Source of the DNA: Aurantimonas sp965217685
GTDB lineage: Bacteria; Pseudomonadota; Alphaproteobacteria; Rhizobiales; Rhizobiaceae
Assembly (NCBI GenBank): GCA_965217685.1
Contig: CBDCIZ010000003.1
Coordinates: 3,162,001 to 3,226,000 of the forward strand
DNA length: 64,000 nucleotides
Reading direction: 5' to 3'
Shown here piece after piece: positions 17,992-26,231 of this stretch (position 1 is the first letter of the stretch; every line of letters begins with the position of its first letter). The translations under genes and the position numbers were made by a program. Below the pieces are notes generated by a model, which was not told the DNA's origin, made no database searches, and saw nothing but the letters and a program-made list of their open reading frames with translations.

Positions 17992-20019
17992 TCAGTTGAA
18001 CGACGGCGGTTGCGACAGATCGATCGCCGGAGCATCGTTGGCCGGAGCCGATGCACCGCTGCCAGCCGGGGGCGTTGCGCCGCTCGTGGCGGGCGGCGTT
18101 GCCGGAGCCGGTGCCGCGTTCCCTCCGCTGCTTCCGCCGTTCCCACCCCCGAACGCCGAGTTCATGTCGATGGGCGGCAGGCCGAAAGCGGGCTGCGAAG
18201 TGTTTCTGCCGGTGGTCGGTGCCGCGCCTCGAGGGCTCGCGCCGCCCGACGTTCCGCCGGCATCGCCCGGCTGCGGCAGGCCGAGGGGCGGCAGGCCGAG
18301 CGGGTTGTTCTGTCCGGCGCCGCCGGAGCCGCCCGGCGACGAGCCGCCACCGCCGAGGCCGCCCCCCAGCCCGCCGCCCAGCGGCGGCAACTGGATGCCG
18401 CCTTCGCCGCCGAGCGACGGGACCTGGAACTGCACGTCCGAGGGGGCCGCGACAGGCGTCTTGTAGCGCATGACCATCTGCGGGAAGAAGATCGTCAGGG
18501 CCACCATGACGATCTGGATGCACACGAAGGGCACCGCGCCCCAGTAGATCTGGCCCGTGGTCACAGGCTCCATGCGCTTGCCGGTGAGCCGGTCGAGATA
18601 GGGCACCTTGGCCGCGACCGAGCGCAGATAGAACAGCGCGAAGCCGAAGGGTGGGTGCATGAAGCTCGTCTGCATGTTGATGCCGAGCAGCACGCCGAAC
18701 CAGATGAGGTCGATGCCCAGCTTGTCGGCCGCCGGCGCCAGCAGCGGCACGATGATGAAGGCCAGCTCGAAGAAGTCCAGGAAGAAAGCGAGGAAGAAGA
18801 CCAGCAGATTGACGACGATCAGGAAACCGGTCGTGCCGCCGGGTACCGAAGTCAAAAGCTCCTCGACCCATACGTGGCCGTTGACGCCGTAGAATGTGAG
18901 GGAGAAGACGCGGGCGCCGATCAGGATGAACAGGACGAAGCAGGAAAGCTTGGTCGTCGATTCCATCGCCTGGGTCAAAAGCGTCAGGTTCAGCTTGCGC
19001 TTGCCGAAGGCGAGAACGAGCGCGCCGACAGCGCCCATTGCGCCGCCTTCGGTCGGTGTCGCGATGCCGAGGAAGATCGTGCCGAGCACCAGAAAGATCA
19101 GCGCCAGCGGCGGGATCAGGACGATGATGACCTGCTGGGTCAGGTAGGACATCACCGGCAGCTTCAGGCCCTTGTTGAGGACCGCGGCCATGTAGAGCAC
19201 GATGGTGCCGATCGCCGCGCCCCAGATGCCGGCGCCCTGTTCGATCTCGCCTTCCATGAAGACGGTTGCCCCGTAGGCGACGGCGACGCCGATCGCCAGG
19301 GAGACCGCCAGCGAAGTGACGCCGCGACCGAGCGTGCGGGCCTCCGGCGGCAGCGCCGGCGCGATGTTCGGCTTGAGCATGGTGATGATGAAGATGTAGC
19401 CGACATACATGCCGGTCAGCACCAGCGCCGGGACAAGGGCGCCCGAATACATGTCGCCGACCGAGCGGCCGAGCTGGTCGGCCAGCACGATGAGGACGAG
19501 CGAAGGCGGGATGATTTGCGCCAGCGTGCCCGAGGCGACGATGACGCCGGAGGCGAGCGACCGGTCGTAGCCGTAGCGCAGCATGATCGGCAGCGAGATC
19601 AGGCCCATGGCGATGACCGAGGCGGCCACGACGCCGGTGGTCGCGGCCAGCAGCGCGCCGACGAAGATCACGGCGTAGGCGAGGCCGCCGCGCAAGGGGC
19701 CGAAGAGCTGGCCGATCGTGTCGAGCAGATCCTCGGCCATGCCGGAGCGTTCGAGAATCAGCCCCATGAAGGTGAAGAACGGGATCGCCAGCAGCGTGTC
19801 GTTCGACATGACGCCGCCGAAGAAGCGGTCGGGCAGGGCCCCGAGCAGCGGGTAGAACAGGTTGATGTCGTTCGACAACGGCGCCAATTCGACGCCGACG
19901 AAGAAGAACAGAAGGCCGTTGAAAGCCAGCGAAAAGGCGACCGGGTAGCCGAGCAGCAGGAAGACCACCAGCGAGCCGAACATGATCGGCGCGAGGTTGT
20001 GGGCGACGAATTCGATCAA
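17992..20019 (-). CDS. TRAP transporter large permease (DctM type) with Gly/Pro-rich tail
   Basis: A 675-residue inner-membrane permease subunit of a tripartite ATP-independent transporter, driving solute uptake with an ion gradient. Multiple membrane segments and family motifs are present: FGLVVF-like N-terminus, IPFFTFMGLILERSGMAEDLL, ASGTLAQIIPPSLVLIVLAD, TPTEGGAMGA and PFGFALFYLRSVA. About 520 residues cover the normal protein. The remaining 154 residues are low complexity, dominated by Gly, Pro, Ala and Ser, with repeated GLPP motifs; this tail is not a family feature. Its start overlaps the stop of the small permease by 4 bases, so translation is coupled. Its binding proteins are probably the convergent genes at 14099 and 15317. 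Confidence 0.93.
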   Translation of the reverse strand: MIEFVAHNLAPIMFGSLVVFLLLGYPVAFSLAFNGLLFFFVGVELAPLSNDINLFYPLLGALPDRFFGGVMSNDTLLAIPFFTFMGLILERSGMAEDLLDTIGQLFGPLRGGLAYAVIFVGALLAATTGVVAASVIAMGLISLPIMLRYGYDRSLASGVIVASGTLAQIIPPSLVLIVLADQLGRSVGDMYSGALVPALVLTGMYVGYIFIITMLKPNIAPALPPEARTLGRGVTSLAVSLAIGVAVAYGATVFMEGEIEQGAGIWGAAIGTIVLYMAAVLNKGLKLPVMSYLTQQVIIVLIPPLALIFLVLGTIFLGIATPTEGGAMGAVGALVLAFGKRKLNLTLLTQAMESTTKLSCFVLFILIGARVFSLTFYGVNGHVWVEELLTSVPGGTTGFLIVVNLLVFFLAFFLDFFELAFIIVPLLAPAADKLGIDLIWFGVLLGINMQTSFMHPPFGFALFYLRSVAAKVPYLDRLTGKRMEPVTTGQIYWGAVPFVCIQIVMVALTIFFPQMVMRYKTPVAAPSDVQFQVPSLGGEGGIQLPPLGGGLGGGLGGGGSSPGGSGGAGQNNPLGLPPLGLPQPGDAGGTSGGASPRGAAPTTGRNTSQPAFGLPPIDMNSAFGGGNGGSSGGNAAPAPATPPATSGATPPAGSGASAPANDAPAIDLSQPPSFN

Positions 20020-20663
20020 CGCACGTCTCCCTTGCCGCCTGAGGCGTCGGCGGTCCGTTCATGGTCGACGCGCTCGGGATCGTATGGCTCGATCTCTTCG
20101 GCCAGCGCCGACAATTCGGCCGCCTCGCCGTGCCCGACCGCCATCGGGGTCGTATCCTCCATCCCGGCGAACAGCACCGCGCCGCGCTTGATCAACTCGG
20201 AGATGCCCTGCGCCATCAGCAGGATGAAGCCCGCCAGCAGCATGAATTTCGCCGGCCATAGCAACAGGCCGCCGGCATTGGGCGAATATTCCTGGCGCTC
20301 GAAGGAGTTGAACACATAGGGCCAGAGCAGCCAGATCATCAGGCCGCAGAAGGGCAGGAGCGCCACGAGGTGGCCGATGAAGTCGATCCAGTCGCGCGTG
20401 CGCTTCGACAGGGCGTTGGAGACGATGTCGACGCGGATGTGCTCGTTTTTAAGCAGCGTCCAGGCCGCCGCCAGCATGAAGATCGCGCCGAACAGATACC
20501 ATTGCAGCTCCAGCCAGGCGTTCGACGACATATCGAAAGTCTTGCGGATGATCGCGTTGCCGGCCGAGACGAGAACCACCACGAGAACGAGCCAGGACAC
20601 GGCGCGTCCGAAAAAGGTCGTGATGCGGTCGATGCCGCGCGAAAGTGACAGAAGCGCCGACAT
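20016..20663 (-). CDS. TRAP transporter small permease (DctQ type)
   Basis: A 215-residue four-helix membrane subunit that joins the large permease. Family features are the first helix with FFGRAVSWLVLVVVLVSAGNAIIRK, then LELQWYLFGAIFMLAAAWTLLKNEHIRVDI, which is the DctQ signature. A third segment LVALLPFCGLMIWLLW and a fourth AKFMLLAGFILLMAQG follow. The cytoplasmic C-terminal 40 residues are acidic. The ATG at 20663 (MSALLSLSRGIDR) gives the family length; upstream frame extension is not coding. It overlaps dctM by 4 bases. Confidence 0.93.
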   Translation of the reverse strand: MSALLSLSRGIDRITTFFGRAVSWLVLVVVLVSAGNAIIRKTFDMSSNAWLELQWYLFGAIFMLAAAWTLLKNEHIRVDIVSNALSKRTRDWIDFIGHLVALLPFCGLMIWLLWPYVFNSFERQEYSPNAGGLLLWPAKFMLLAGFILLMAQGISELIKRGAVLFAGMEDTTPMAVGHGEAAELSALAEEIEPYDPERVDHERTADASGGKGDVR

Positions 20664-20909
20664 CCGGCCCGGTTCCCCCTCGTGGTGCCCTTGTCTCGTT
20701 CGTCCTGAAAGCGCTTGTGACGCGGGGCTGCCAGCCGGTTTCGGCGCGGCCTTTCCGGGCGAACGGTGCCCTGTGGTCGTTACGGAAAATCCCGATTGAT
20801 GGCAAGAGCATCGGATGCGGGGCGAGCCGTCGGACCGTTTCCATATCTGCGCCCCCGATGATGGCGGACGCCCTTCACAAATGCCGCCGTCGCGGGCATC
20901 AGGGACGTT

Positions 20910-21584
20910 ATGGAAAACGACGCCGACCGACCGTCCGCAAAAGACCCGTTCGACCCGTCGCCCGACGCGCCCGCCGGGACAGGCAACACGTCCGGCGGGA
21001 TCGGCGATCGAAAAGCCCGCGCCAAAAAACGCATCGAGCCTCGTATCCCGGCCCCGATCACGCCGGACTATCTGTTCCGGGCGGCAGCCTATTATGTCGA
21101 GCGCTATGCGACGTCGAGCGGCAATCTCGGCCGCGTTCTCGAGCGCAAGGTCAGACGCCGGGCGTGGGCACGTGGCGAGGCGGCGGAGGGTCACGACGCG
21201 GCGATCGCCACGACGGTCCAGCGCTTCGTCGATCTGAAGCTCGTCGACGACGAGGTGTTTGCCGAGGCCAGGCTCGCCAGCCTGCGCCGGCGCGGCACCT
21301 CGGCGCGCATGGCGGCTGCCAGGCTTGCCGAAAAAGGCGTCGAGCGCGACCTGATCGAGGCGACGCTCGCCGCCGACGAAAGCGACGATCGAACGGCGGC
21401 GGGAGCCTATGCCCGGCGCCGGCGCCTCGGCCCCTACCGGTCGCGTGACCGTGCCGAACGACGCGACCGGGACGTGGCGGCGATGGTGCGGGCCGGCTTT
21501 TCCTACGGCGATGCGGCGGCTGTCGTCGATGGCGAGGGGCTCGCCACGCCCGGTGTCATCGTGCCGGAGGACGGCGCGCGCTGA
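20910..21584 (+). CDS. recX: RecX-family regulatory protein
   Basis: A 224-residue RecX-like protein, a small all-helical modulator that inhibits RecA filaments. The family core begins at ITPDYLFRAAAYYVERYATSSGNL and continues through VQRFVDLKLVDDEVFAEARLASLRRRGTSARMAAARLAEKGVERDLIEATL, the tandem three-helix repeats of the family. A basic, disordered N-terminal 45 residues precede it. recA is not adjacent, which is common in Hyphomicrobiales. Divergent from the TRAP permease operon. No SOS box was found in its 246-base upstream gap. Confidence 0.85.
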   Translation: MENDADRPSAKDPFDPSPDAPAGTGNTSGGIGDRKARAKKRIEPRIPAPITPDYLFRAAAYYVERYATSSGNLGRVLERKVRRRAWARGEAAEGHDAAIATTVQRFVDLKLVDDEVFAEARLASLRRRGTSARMAAARLAEKGVERDLIEATLAADESDDRTAAGAYARRRRLGPYRSRDRAERRDRDVAAMVRAGFSYGDAAAVVDGEGLATPGVIVPEDGAR

Positions 21585-21807
21585 GCGCTTTCGTCGTCTT
21601 GCGGCAAGCCCCCGCCGCAGGCCGCCCGTGTCTTCGGGCCGAAGGCTCGATGAACGTTGGCCTGTCTCTCGATCGGAGCAGGGCCGTCGAAGCATGCGCC
21701 GCCGCCTCGATCTCCTCACGCCATTGCCAGTTCTGCGACATTTCGTATAACGGGCGCCACATTCTTGCGATGGCCCGAGCCGGCCGTCACGATCAGGGAG
21801 CCTTTGC

Positions 21808-22029
21808 GTGGCCGAACTCGAAACCTACGACACCTCCAATCCTGCCGAGATGGACTATCCCGAGCACGAGAAGACCTACGATCTGTTTCTGTTCCTGATC
21901 AAATGGGGCATCGTCGTCGTGCTCGCGATCGTCATCGGCATGATGGTCGGCCTGATCATGAACGGCGGCTTCATCGGCGGCATCCTGTCCTTCGTGGTGC
22001 TCGTGGCGCTCGCCTATTTCCTGGCCTGA
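21808..22029 (+). CDS. aa3-type cytochrome c oxidase subunit IV
   Basis: A 73-residue membrane protein of the bacterial aa3 oxidase subunit IV family, a small accessory subunit of respiratory complex IV. The acidic N-terminus contains PAEMDYPEHEKTYDLFL, the family signature, followed by two membrane segments (WGIVVVLAIVIGMMVGLIM and IGGILSFVVLVALAYFL). The start is GTG at 21808, with AGGGAG seven bases upstream. It lies immediately before the transhydrogenase genes, the standard order in Hyphomicrobiales, and so supports the taxonomic call. Confidence 0.9.
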   Translation: MAELETYDTSNPAEMDYPEHEKTYDLFLFLIKWGIVVVLAIVIGMMVGLIMNGGFIGGILSFVVLVALAYFLA

Positions 22030-22177
22030 CGGCCCGGGCCTTCGGAGCGAGCATGACATCGTCGACGGCCGCCCGAGATCGGCGGCCAGACCGGTTGGCG
22101 AGTGTCGTCGGACCACGCTGCCAGAACCGGCTTGAAAACGCCGGCAACGATAAGTCCGAATGAGGAGGCACCAGGCC

Positions 22178-23566
22178 TTGAAGCTCTACGTCCCGAAGGA
22201 ACATGTCGGCGAGGAGTCGCGTGTCGCGGCCTCGCCGGACACGGTGAAGAAGCTGACAGGCTTCGGCATCGACGTGGTGATCGAAAGCGGTGCCGGCGAG
22301 AAGTCGCGCATCACCGATGCCGCCTTCGAGACGGCCGGAGCGAAGATCGGCGGCGAAGCCGATGCCGGGGATGCCGAAATCGTCCTGAAGGTGCGCCGGC
22401 CGACGCCGGCGGAGTTGTCTTCCTACAAGGACGGTGCTGTCGTCATCGCGACGATGGACCCCTATGGCGACGAGGCCGGCGTCAAGGCGATGGCCGAGGC
22501 GAAGATCCTCGCTTTCGCCATGGAGTTCATGCCGCGCATCACTCGCGCCCAGTCGATGGACGTGTTGTCGAGCCAGGCCAATCTCGCCGGCTACCAGGCG
22601 GTGATCGACGCCTGCCATGAATTCGACCGGGCTTTTCCGATGATGATGACCGCGGCCGGCACGGTTCCGGCGGCGCGGGTCTTCGTCATGGGCGCCGGCG
22701 TCGCCGGCCTGCAGGCCATCGCGACGGCCAAACGCCTCGGCGCGATCGTCACGGCGACCGACGTGCGCCCGGCCTCCAAGGAACAGGTCGAATCGCTCGG
22801 CGGCAAATTCGTCGCCGTCGAGGACGAGGAGTTCAAGGCGGCCGAGACCTCCGGCGGCTACGCCAAGGAGATGTCGAAGGACTACCAGGAGAAACAGGCC
22901 GAGCTGGTCGCCGCCCACATCGCCAAGCAGGACATCGTCATCACCACGGCGCTGATCCCCGGCCGCCCGGCGCCGAAGTTGGTGTCGAAGGCGATGGTCG
23001 AATCGATGAAGCCCGGCTCCATCCTGGTCGATCTCGCGGTCGAGCGCGGCGGCAATGTCGAAGGGTCCGAGGCCGGCAAGATCGTCCAGTCCGGCCCCGC
23101 CAGAATCATCGGCTACGACAATGTTCCGGGCCGCATCGCCGCCAGCGCCTCGCTGCTCTACGCCAAGAACCTGTCGACCTTCCTCGAAACGATGATCGAC
23201 AAGGACGCCGAAGGCGACAAGAAGCCGCTCAAGATCGATTTCGAGGACCAACTGGTGAAGGCGACGCTGCTCACCCGTGACGGCCAGGTGGTGCATCCGA
23301 ATTTTGCCGGCGAGACCGGGAAGCCTGCGGACGAGCCGGCCGTGAAGACCGTCGTGACGCTTACCGAAAAGTCCGGCGGCGAAAAGCCGAACGTGCAGGA
23401 CGCCAAGCCCGACGGCAAGAAGCCGGAGGCGGCCAAAGCTGTTGAGACACCGGCGGCGGTCAAGGCAGACAAAGCGCCCGCAGCGGCCAGGACCGGCAAG
23501 CCGACGGCCGCGAAGAACAAGGCCGGCAAGCCGACGGCCACGAAGAAGAAGAGCGGAGAGGCGTGA
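22178..23566 (+). CDS. pntAA: NAD(P) transhydrogenase subunit alpha part 1 (NAD-binding)
   Basis: The soluble NAD(H)-binding domain (dI) of the proton-pumping transhydrogenase, which transfers hydride between NADH and NADP+. The product is 462 residues. It has KLYVPKEHVGEESRVAASP at the start, the dinucleotide motif GAGVAGLQAIATAKRLGA and TDVRPASKEQVESLGG. The start is read as TTG at 22178 because GAGGAGG lies nine bases upstream and homologues begin MKLYVPKE. Split-type alpha-1 subunits are usually near 380 residues. Here about 65 extra C-terminal residues are rich in Lys, Ala, Pro and Thr (GKPTAAKNKAGKPTATKKK). The stop overlaps the next start. Confidence 0.95.
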   Translation: MKLYVPKEHVGEESRVAASPDTVKKLTGFGIDVVIESGAGEKSRITDAAFETAGAKIGGEADAGDAEIVLKVRRPTPAELSSYKDGAVVIATMDPYGDEAGVKAMAEAKILAFAMEFMPRITRAQSMDVLSSQANLAGYQAVIDACHEFDRAFPMMMTAAGTVPAARVFVMGAGVAGLQAIATAKRLGAIVTATDVRPASKEQVESLGGKFVAVEDEEFKAAETSGGYAKEMSKDYQEKQAELVAAHIAKQDIVITTALIPGRPAPKLVSKAMVESMKPGSILVDLAVERGGNVEGSEAGKIVQSGPARIIGYDNVPGRIAASASLLYAKNLSTFLETMIDKDAEGDKKPLKIDFEDQLVKATLLTRDGQVVHPNFAGETGKPADEPAVKTVVTLTEKSGGEKPNVQDAKPDGKKPEAAKAVETPAAVKADKAPAAARTGKPTAAKNKAGKPTATKKKSGEA

Positions 23567-23994
23567 TGGAAAACGAGACCGCGAAAGCGACCCTTCAGCA
23601 TCTCGACGACGCCGGCGCCTCGATCCGCCAGGCCGGCGAAGGTGTCGAACGAATGATGGGCGAGGCGGCTTCGCAGACGGCCGGCGCGGTCGGCCATGCG
23701 GTGACCGGCGTCGACCCGTTCGTCTTCCACCTCGCCATCTTCGTCCTGGCGATCTTCGTCGGCTATTACGTCGTGTGGTCGGTGACGCCGGCGCTGCACA
23801 CGCCGCTGATGAGCGTCACCAACGCCATCTCCTCGGTCATCATCGTCGGCGCGCTGCTCGCGGTCGGCGCCTCGGCTTCGGGCGCGGCGACGACCTTCGG
23901 CTTCATCGGGCTGATTCTCGCCTCGGTGAACATCTTCGGCGGCTTCCTCGTCACCCAGCGCATGCTGGCGATGTACAAGAAAAAGGAGAAGTGA
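23566..23994 (+). CDS. pntAB: NAD(P) transhydrogenase subunit alpha part 2 (membrane)
   Basis: The 142-residue membrane part (dII) of the alpha subunit. An amphipathic N-terminal 50 residues precede three or four membrane helices: FVFHLAIFVLAIFVGYYVVW, ISSVIIVGALLAVG and TTFGFIGLILASVNIFGGFLVTQRML. TPALHTPLMSVTNAISS is the conserved family segment. The ATG at 23566 shares its A with the TGA of pntAA (TGATG), so translation is coupled. pntB follows after four bases. Confidence 0.95.
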   Translation: MENETAKATLQHLDDAGASIRQAGEGVERMMGEAASQTAGAVGHAVTGVDPFVFHLAIFVLAIFVGYYVVWSVTPALHTPLMSVTNAISSVIIVGALLAVGASASGAATTFGFIGLILASVNIFGGFLVTQRMLAMYKKKEK

Positions 23995-23998
23995 GGCG

Positions 23999-25405
23999 AT
24001 GATGTCCGAAAACTTCGCCGCCTTCCTCTATCTCGTCTCCGGGGTGCTGTTCATTCTGGCGCTGCGCGGCCTGTCGCATCCCACCACCTCGCGCCAGGGC
24101 AACATCTACGGCATGGTCGGCATGGCCATTGCCATCCTGACGACGCTGCTCCTGGCCAGTCCGACCTTCGGCGGCTTCCTGCTCATCGTGCTCGGCATCG
24201 CCATCGGCGGCACGGCTGGCGCTGTGATCGCCAAACGTATTGCCATGACGGCGATGCCGCAGCTCGTCGCGGCCTTCCACTCGCTGGTGGGCCTTGCCGC
24301 TGTCATGGTCGCGGCCGCCGCGCTCAATGCGCCGGAAGCGATCGGCATCGGCACGGTCGGCGCGATCCACCCGCAGGCGCTGGTCGAGATGTCGATCGGC
24401 GTCGCCATCGGCGCGATCACCTTCACGGGTTCGATCATCGCCTTCCTGAAGCTCGACGGGCGCATGAGCGGCAAGCCAATCATGCTGCCGATGCGGCATC
24501 TCATCAACATCTTCCTCGGCATCTTCCTGGTCATCCTGATCATCGGCTTCGCGATCACCGGGAGCCACGTCACCTTCTGGCTGATCGTGCTCGTCGCGCT
24601 GGCACTCGGCGGTCTTCTGATCGTGCCGATCGGCGGCGCCGACATGCCGGTCGTCGTGTCGATGCTCAACTCCTATTCGGGTTGGGCGGCGGCCGGCATC
24701 GGTTTCACGCTGCAGAATCTCGCATTGATCATCACCGGCGCGCTGGTCGGCTCGTCGGGCGCGATCCTTTCCTACATCATGTGCAAGGGCATGAACCGGT
24801 CCTTCATCTCGGTGATCCTCGGCGGCTTCGGTGGTGAAAGCGCAGGGCCAGCCGGCGGCGACGATCTCGGCGACCGCACGGTCAAGCAGGGCTCGGCCGA
24901 GGACGCGGCCTATCTGATGAAGAACGCCGGGCGGGTGATCATCGTGCCGGGCTACGGCATGGCCGTCGCGCAGGCCCAGCATGCGCTTCGCGAAATGGCC
25001 GATACGCTGAAGGAAGAGGGCGTCGAGGTGAAATACGCCATCCATCCGGTGGCGGGCCGCATGCCGGGGCATATGAACGTGCTGCTCGCCGAGGCGAACG
25101 TGCCCTATGACGACGTCTTCGAGCTCGACGACATCAATTCGGAGTTCAGCCAGACCGACGTCGCCTTCGTCATCGGCGCCAACGACGTCACCAACCCGGC
25201 GGCGCGCGACGACAAGGCGTCGCCGATCTACGGCATGCCGATCCTCAATGTCGATCAGGCTCAGACCTGCCTGTTTATCAAGCGCTCGCTCGGCTCGGGC
25301 TACGCCGGCATCGACAACACCTTGTTCTACAAGGACAACACGATGATGCTGTTCTCCGACGCCAAGAAGATGGTCGAGGAGATCGTCAAGGCATTGCAGG
25401 CCTGA
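23999..25405 (+). CDS. pntB: NAD(P) transhydrogenase subunit beta
   Basis: The 468-residue beta subunit, containing the rest of the membrane domain and the NADP(H)-binding domain (dIII). About eight membrane segments occupy the first 270 residues, including SGKPIMLPMRHLINIF and VVVSMLNSYSGWAAAGIGFTL. The NADP domain has VPGYGMAVAQAQHALREM, HPVAGRMPGHMNVLLAEANVP, GANDVTNPAA and GSGYAGIDNTLFY, all expected for proton-pumping forms. Starts are ATGATG at 23999. It ends the operon, with a strong terminator 54 bases on. Together with pntAA and pntAB it should supply NADPH at the expense of proton-motive force. Confidence 0.97.
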   Translation: MMSENFAAFLYLVSGVLFILALRGLSHPTTSRQGNIYGMVGMAIAILTTLLLASPTFGGFLLIVLGIAIGGTAGAVIAKRIAMTAMPQLVAAFHSLVGLAAVMVAAAALNAPEAIGIGTVGAIHPQALVEMSIGVAIGAITFTGSIIAFLKLDGRMSGKPIMLPMRHLINIFLGIFLVILIIGFAITGSHVTFWLIVLVALALGGLLIVPIGGADMPVVVSMLNSYSGWAAAGIGFTLQNLALIITGALVGSSGAILSYIMCKGMNRSFISVILGGFGGESAGPAGGDDLGDRTVKQGSAEDAAYLMKNAGRVIIVPGYGMAVAQAQHALREMADTLKEEGVEVKYAIHPVAGRMPGHMNVLLAEANVPYDDVFELDDINSEFSQTDVAFVIGANDVTNPAARDDKASPIYGMPILNVDQAQTCLFIKRSLGSGYAGIDNTLFYKDNTMMLFSDAKKMVEEIVKALQA

Positions 25406-25458
25406 GGGCAAACGCGCGTTGTCGCCCGCCGCTCGCCGGATGGGTTTCAAATTCCATG

Positions 25459-25495
25459 AAAAAGGCCCGGTCGGGAGAACCCGCCGGGCCTTTTT
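25459..25495. terminator. Bidirectional terminator between pntB and the DUF992 gene
   Basis: The 16-bp stem AAAAAGGCCCGG-CGGG / CCCG-CCGGGCCTTTTT, with one bulged T and an AGAA loop, has T runs on both strands. It sits between convergent genes and can serve both. Confidence 0.9.
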
Positions 25496-25515
25496 CTGTT
25501 GAACGAGCGCCTGGC

Positions 25516-26067
25516 TTACTTCGGAACGACGGTGCCCGGCGCGACCTGCTCCACGGCGACCGGAGCCTGCTCCTGGCCGGTCACGACCGGATCGCCGGCG
25601 ACCAGCGTGAGCTTGGCAACGCCGAGCGCGGCGTTGATGCCTTCCTGCTCCTGGATGCTGACAGGCTGCAGGGTCAGGCCGCCGTCGCCACCGCCGACGA
25701 GCACGTTGGCGCCGCCACCGACGACAGCCGAGGCGTTGGCCGATGCTCCGGCGTAGGTGCCCGAAAGGCTGTTCGGCTGATACGGGCTGGTGCCGGCCGA
25801 AACCACGGCCCACTGCATCGTGGTGCGGCCCGTTACGCCGACGTCGAGCCCGAACTTGTCGAGCGTGCCGGCATAAAGCTCACGCACCCCGTCACCGGCG
25901 GGCGTGAACTGGCAGACCAGCTTATCAGTCGAGCCGATGATGTAGCCGGTGGAGCCGTCGCTGTGGCAGCCCAGCAGGCCGATATCGGCAGCCGAAGCGC
26001 TCGAAACGGCGAAGGGCGCAGCGGCGAAAGCGGCCGCGAGGGCGAGTTTGGAAAGAATGTGAGTCAT
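25516..26067 (-). CDS. DUF992 domain secreted protein
   Basis: A 183-residue exported protein of unknown function. The signal peptide (about residues 1-27, KLALAAAFAAAPFAVSSASA) is followed by the DUF992 pattern: IGLLGCHSDGSTGYIIGSTDKLVCQFTP with two Cys that may pair, then YAGTLDKFGLDVGVTGRTTMQWAV and GTYAGASANASAVVGGGANVLVGG. DUF992 is largely confined to Hyphomicrobiales, where such proteins are periplasmic or surface-associated. The ending after GLTLQPVSIQEQEG, about 50 residues, is an extension rich in Val, Ala and Pro. The ATG at 26067 gives the signal peptide directly. No function can be assigned. Confidence 0.88.
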   Translation of the reverse strand: MTHILSKLALAAAFAAAPFAVSSASAADIGLLGCHSDGSTGYIIGSTDKLVCQFTPAGDGVRELYAGTLDKFGLDVGVTGRTTMQWAVVSAGTSPYQPNSLSGTYAGASANASAVVGGGANVLVGGGDGGLTLQPVSIQEQEGINAALGVAKLTLVAGDPVVTGQEQAPVAVEQVAPGTVVPK

Positions 26068-26231
26068 GTCTGTCAGTCCTTGATACGGTGTCCACGTCGC
26101 CGCACCAACCCGTTGGGCCCGCATTGCGTTCCGTGACGAAATGTTAAGGACTGAAGCAGTCGCCGTTCGAAACGGCTGTCCCGGGCGGCGGGTAAAAGCG
26201 CCGCGCGGGACAGCCGGGGCCGTCGAAAGGA

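Noticed and set aside
17974..20319. A 781-codon open frame on the plus strand opposite the TRAP permeases
   Set aside because: It is a shadow of dctM and dctQ. The product is dominated by Arg, Asp, Gln and Glu and has no family features, while the minus-strand frames show complete TRAP motifs.
23951..25813. A 620-codon minus-strand frame across pntB
   Set aside because: It is antisense to pntB, crosses the strong terminator at 25459-25495 and overlaps the DUF992 gene; composition is that of a shadow frame.
26083..26130. EcfG-type promoter before the DUF992 gene
   Set aside because: On the minus strand GGAAC is followed after 16 bases by GGGTT rather than CGTT; the match is too weak to report as a site.
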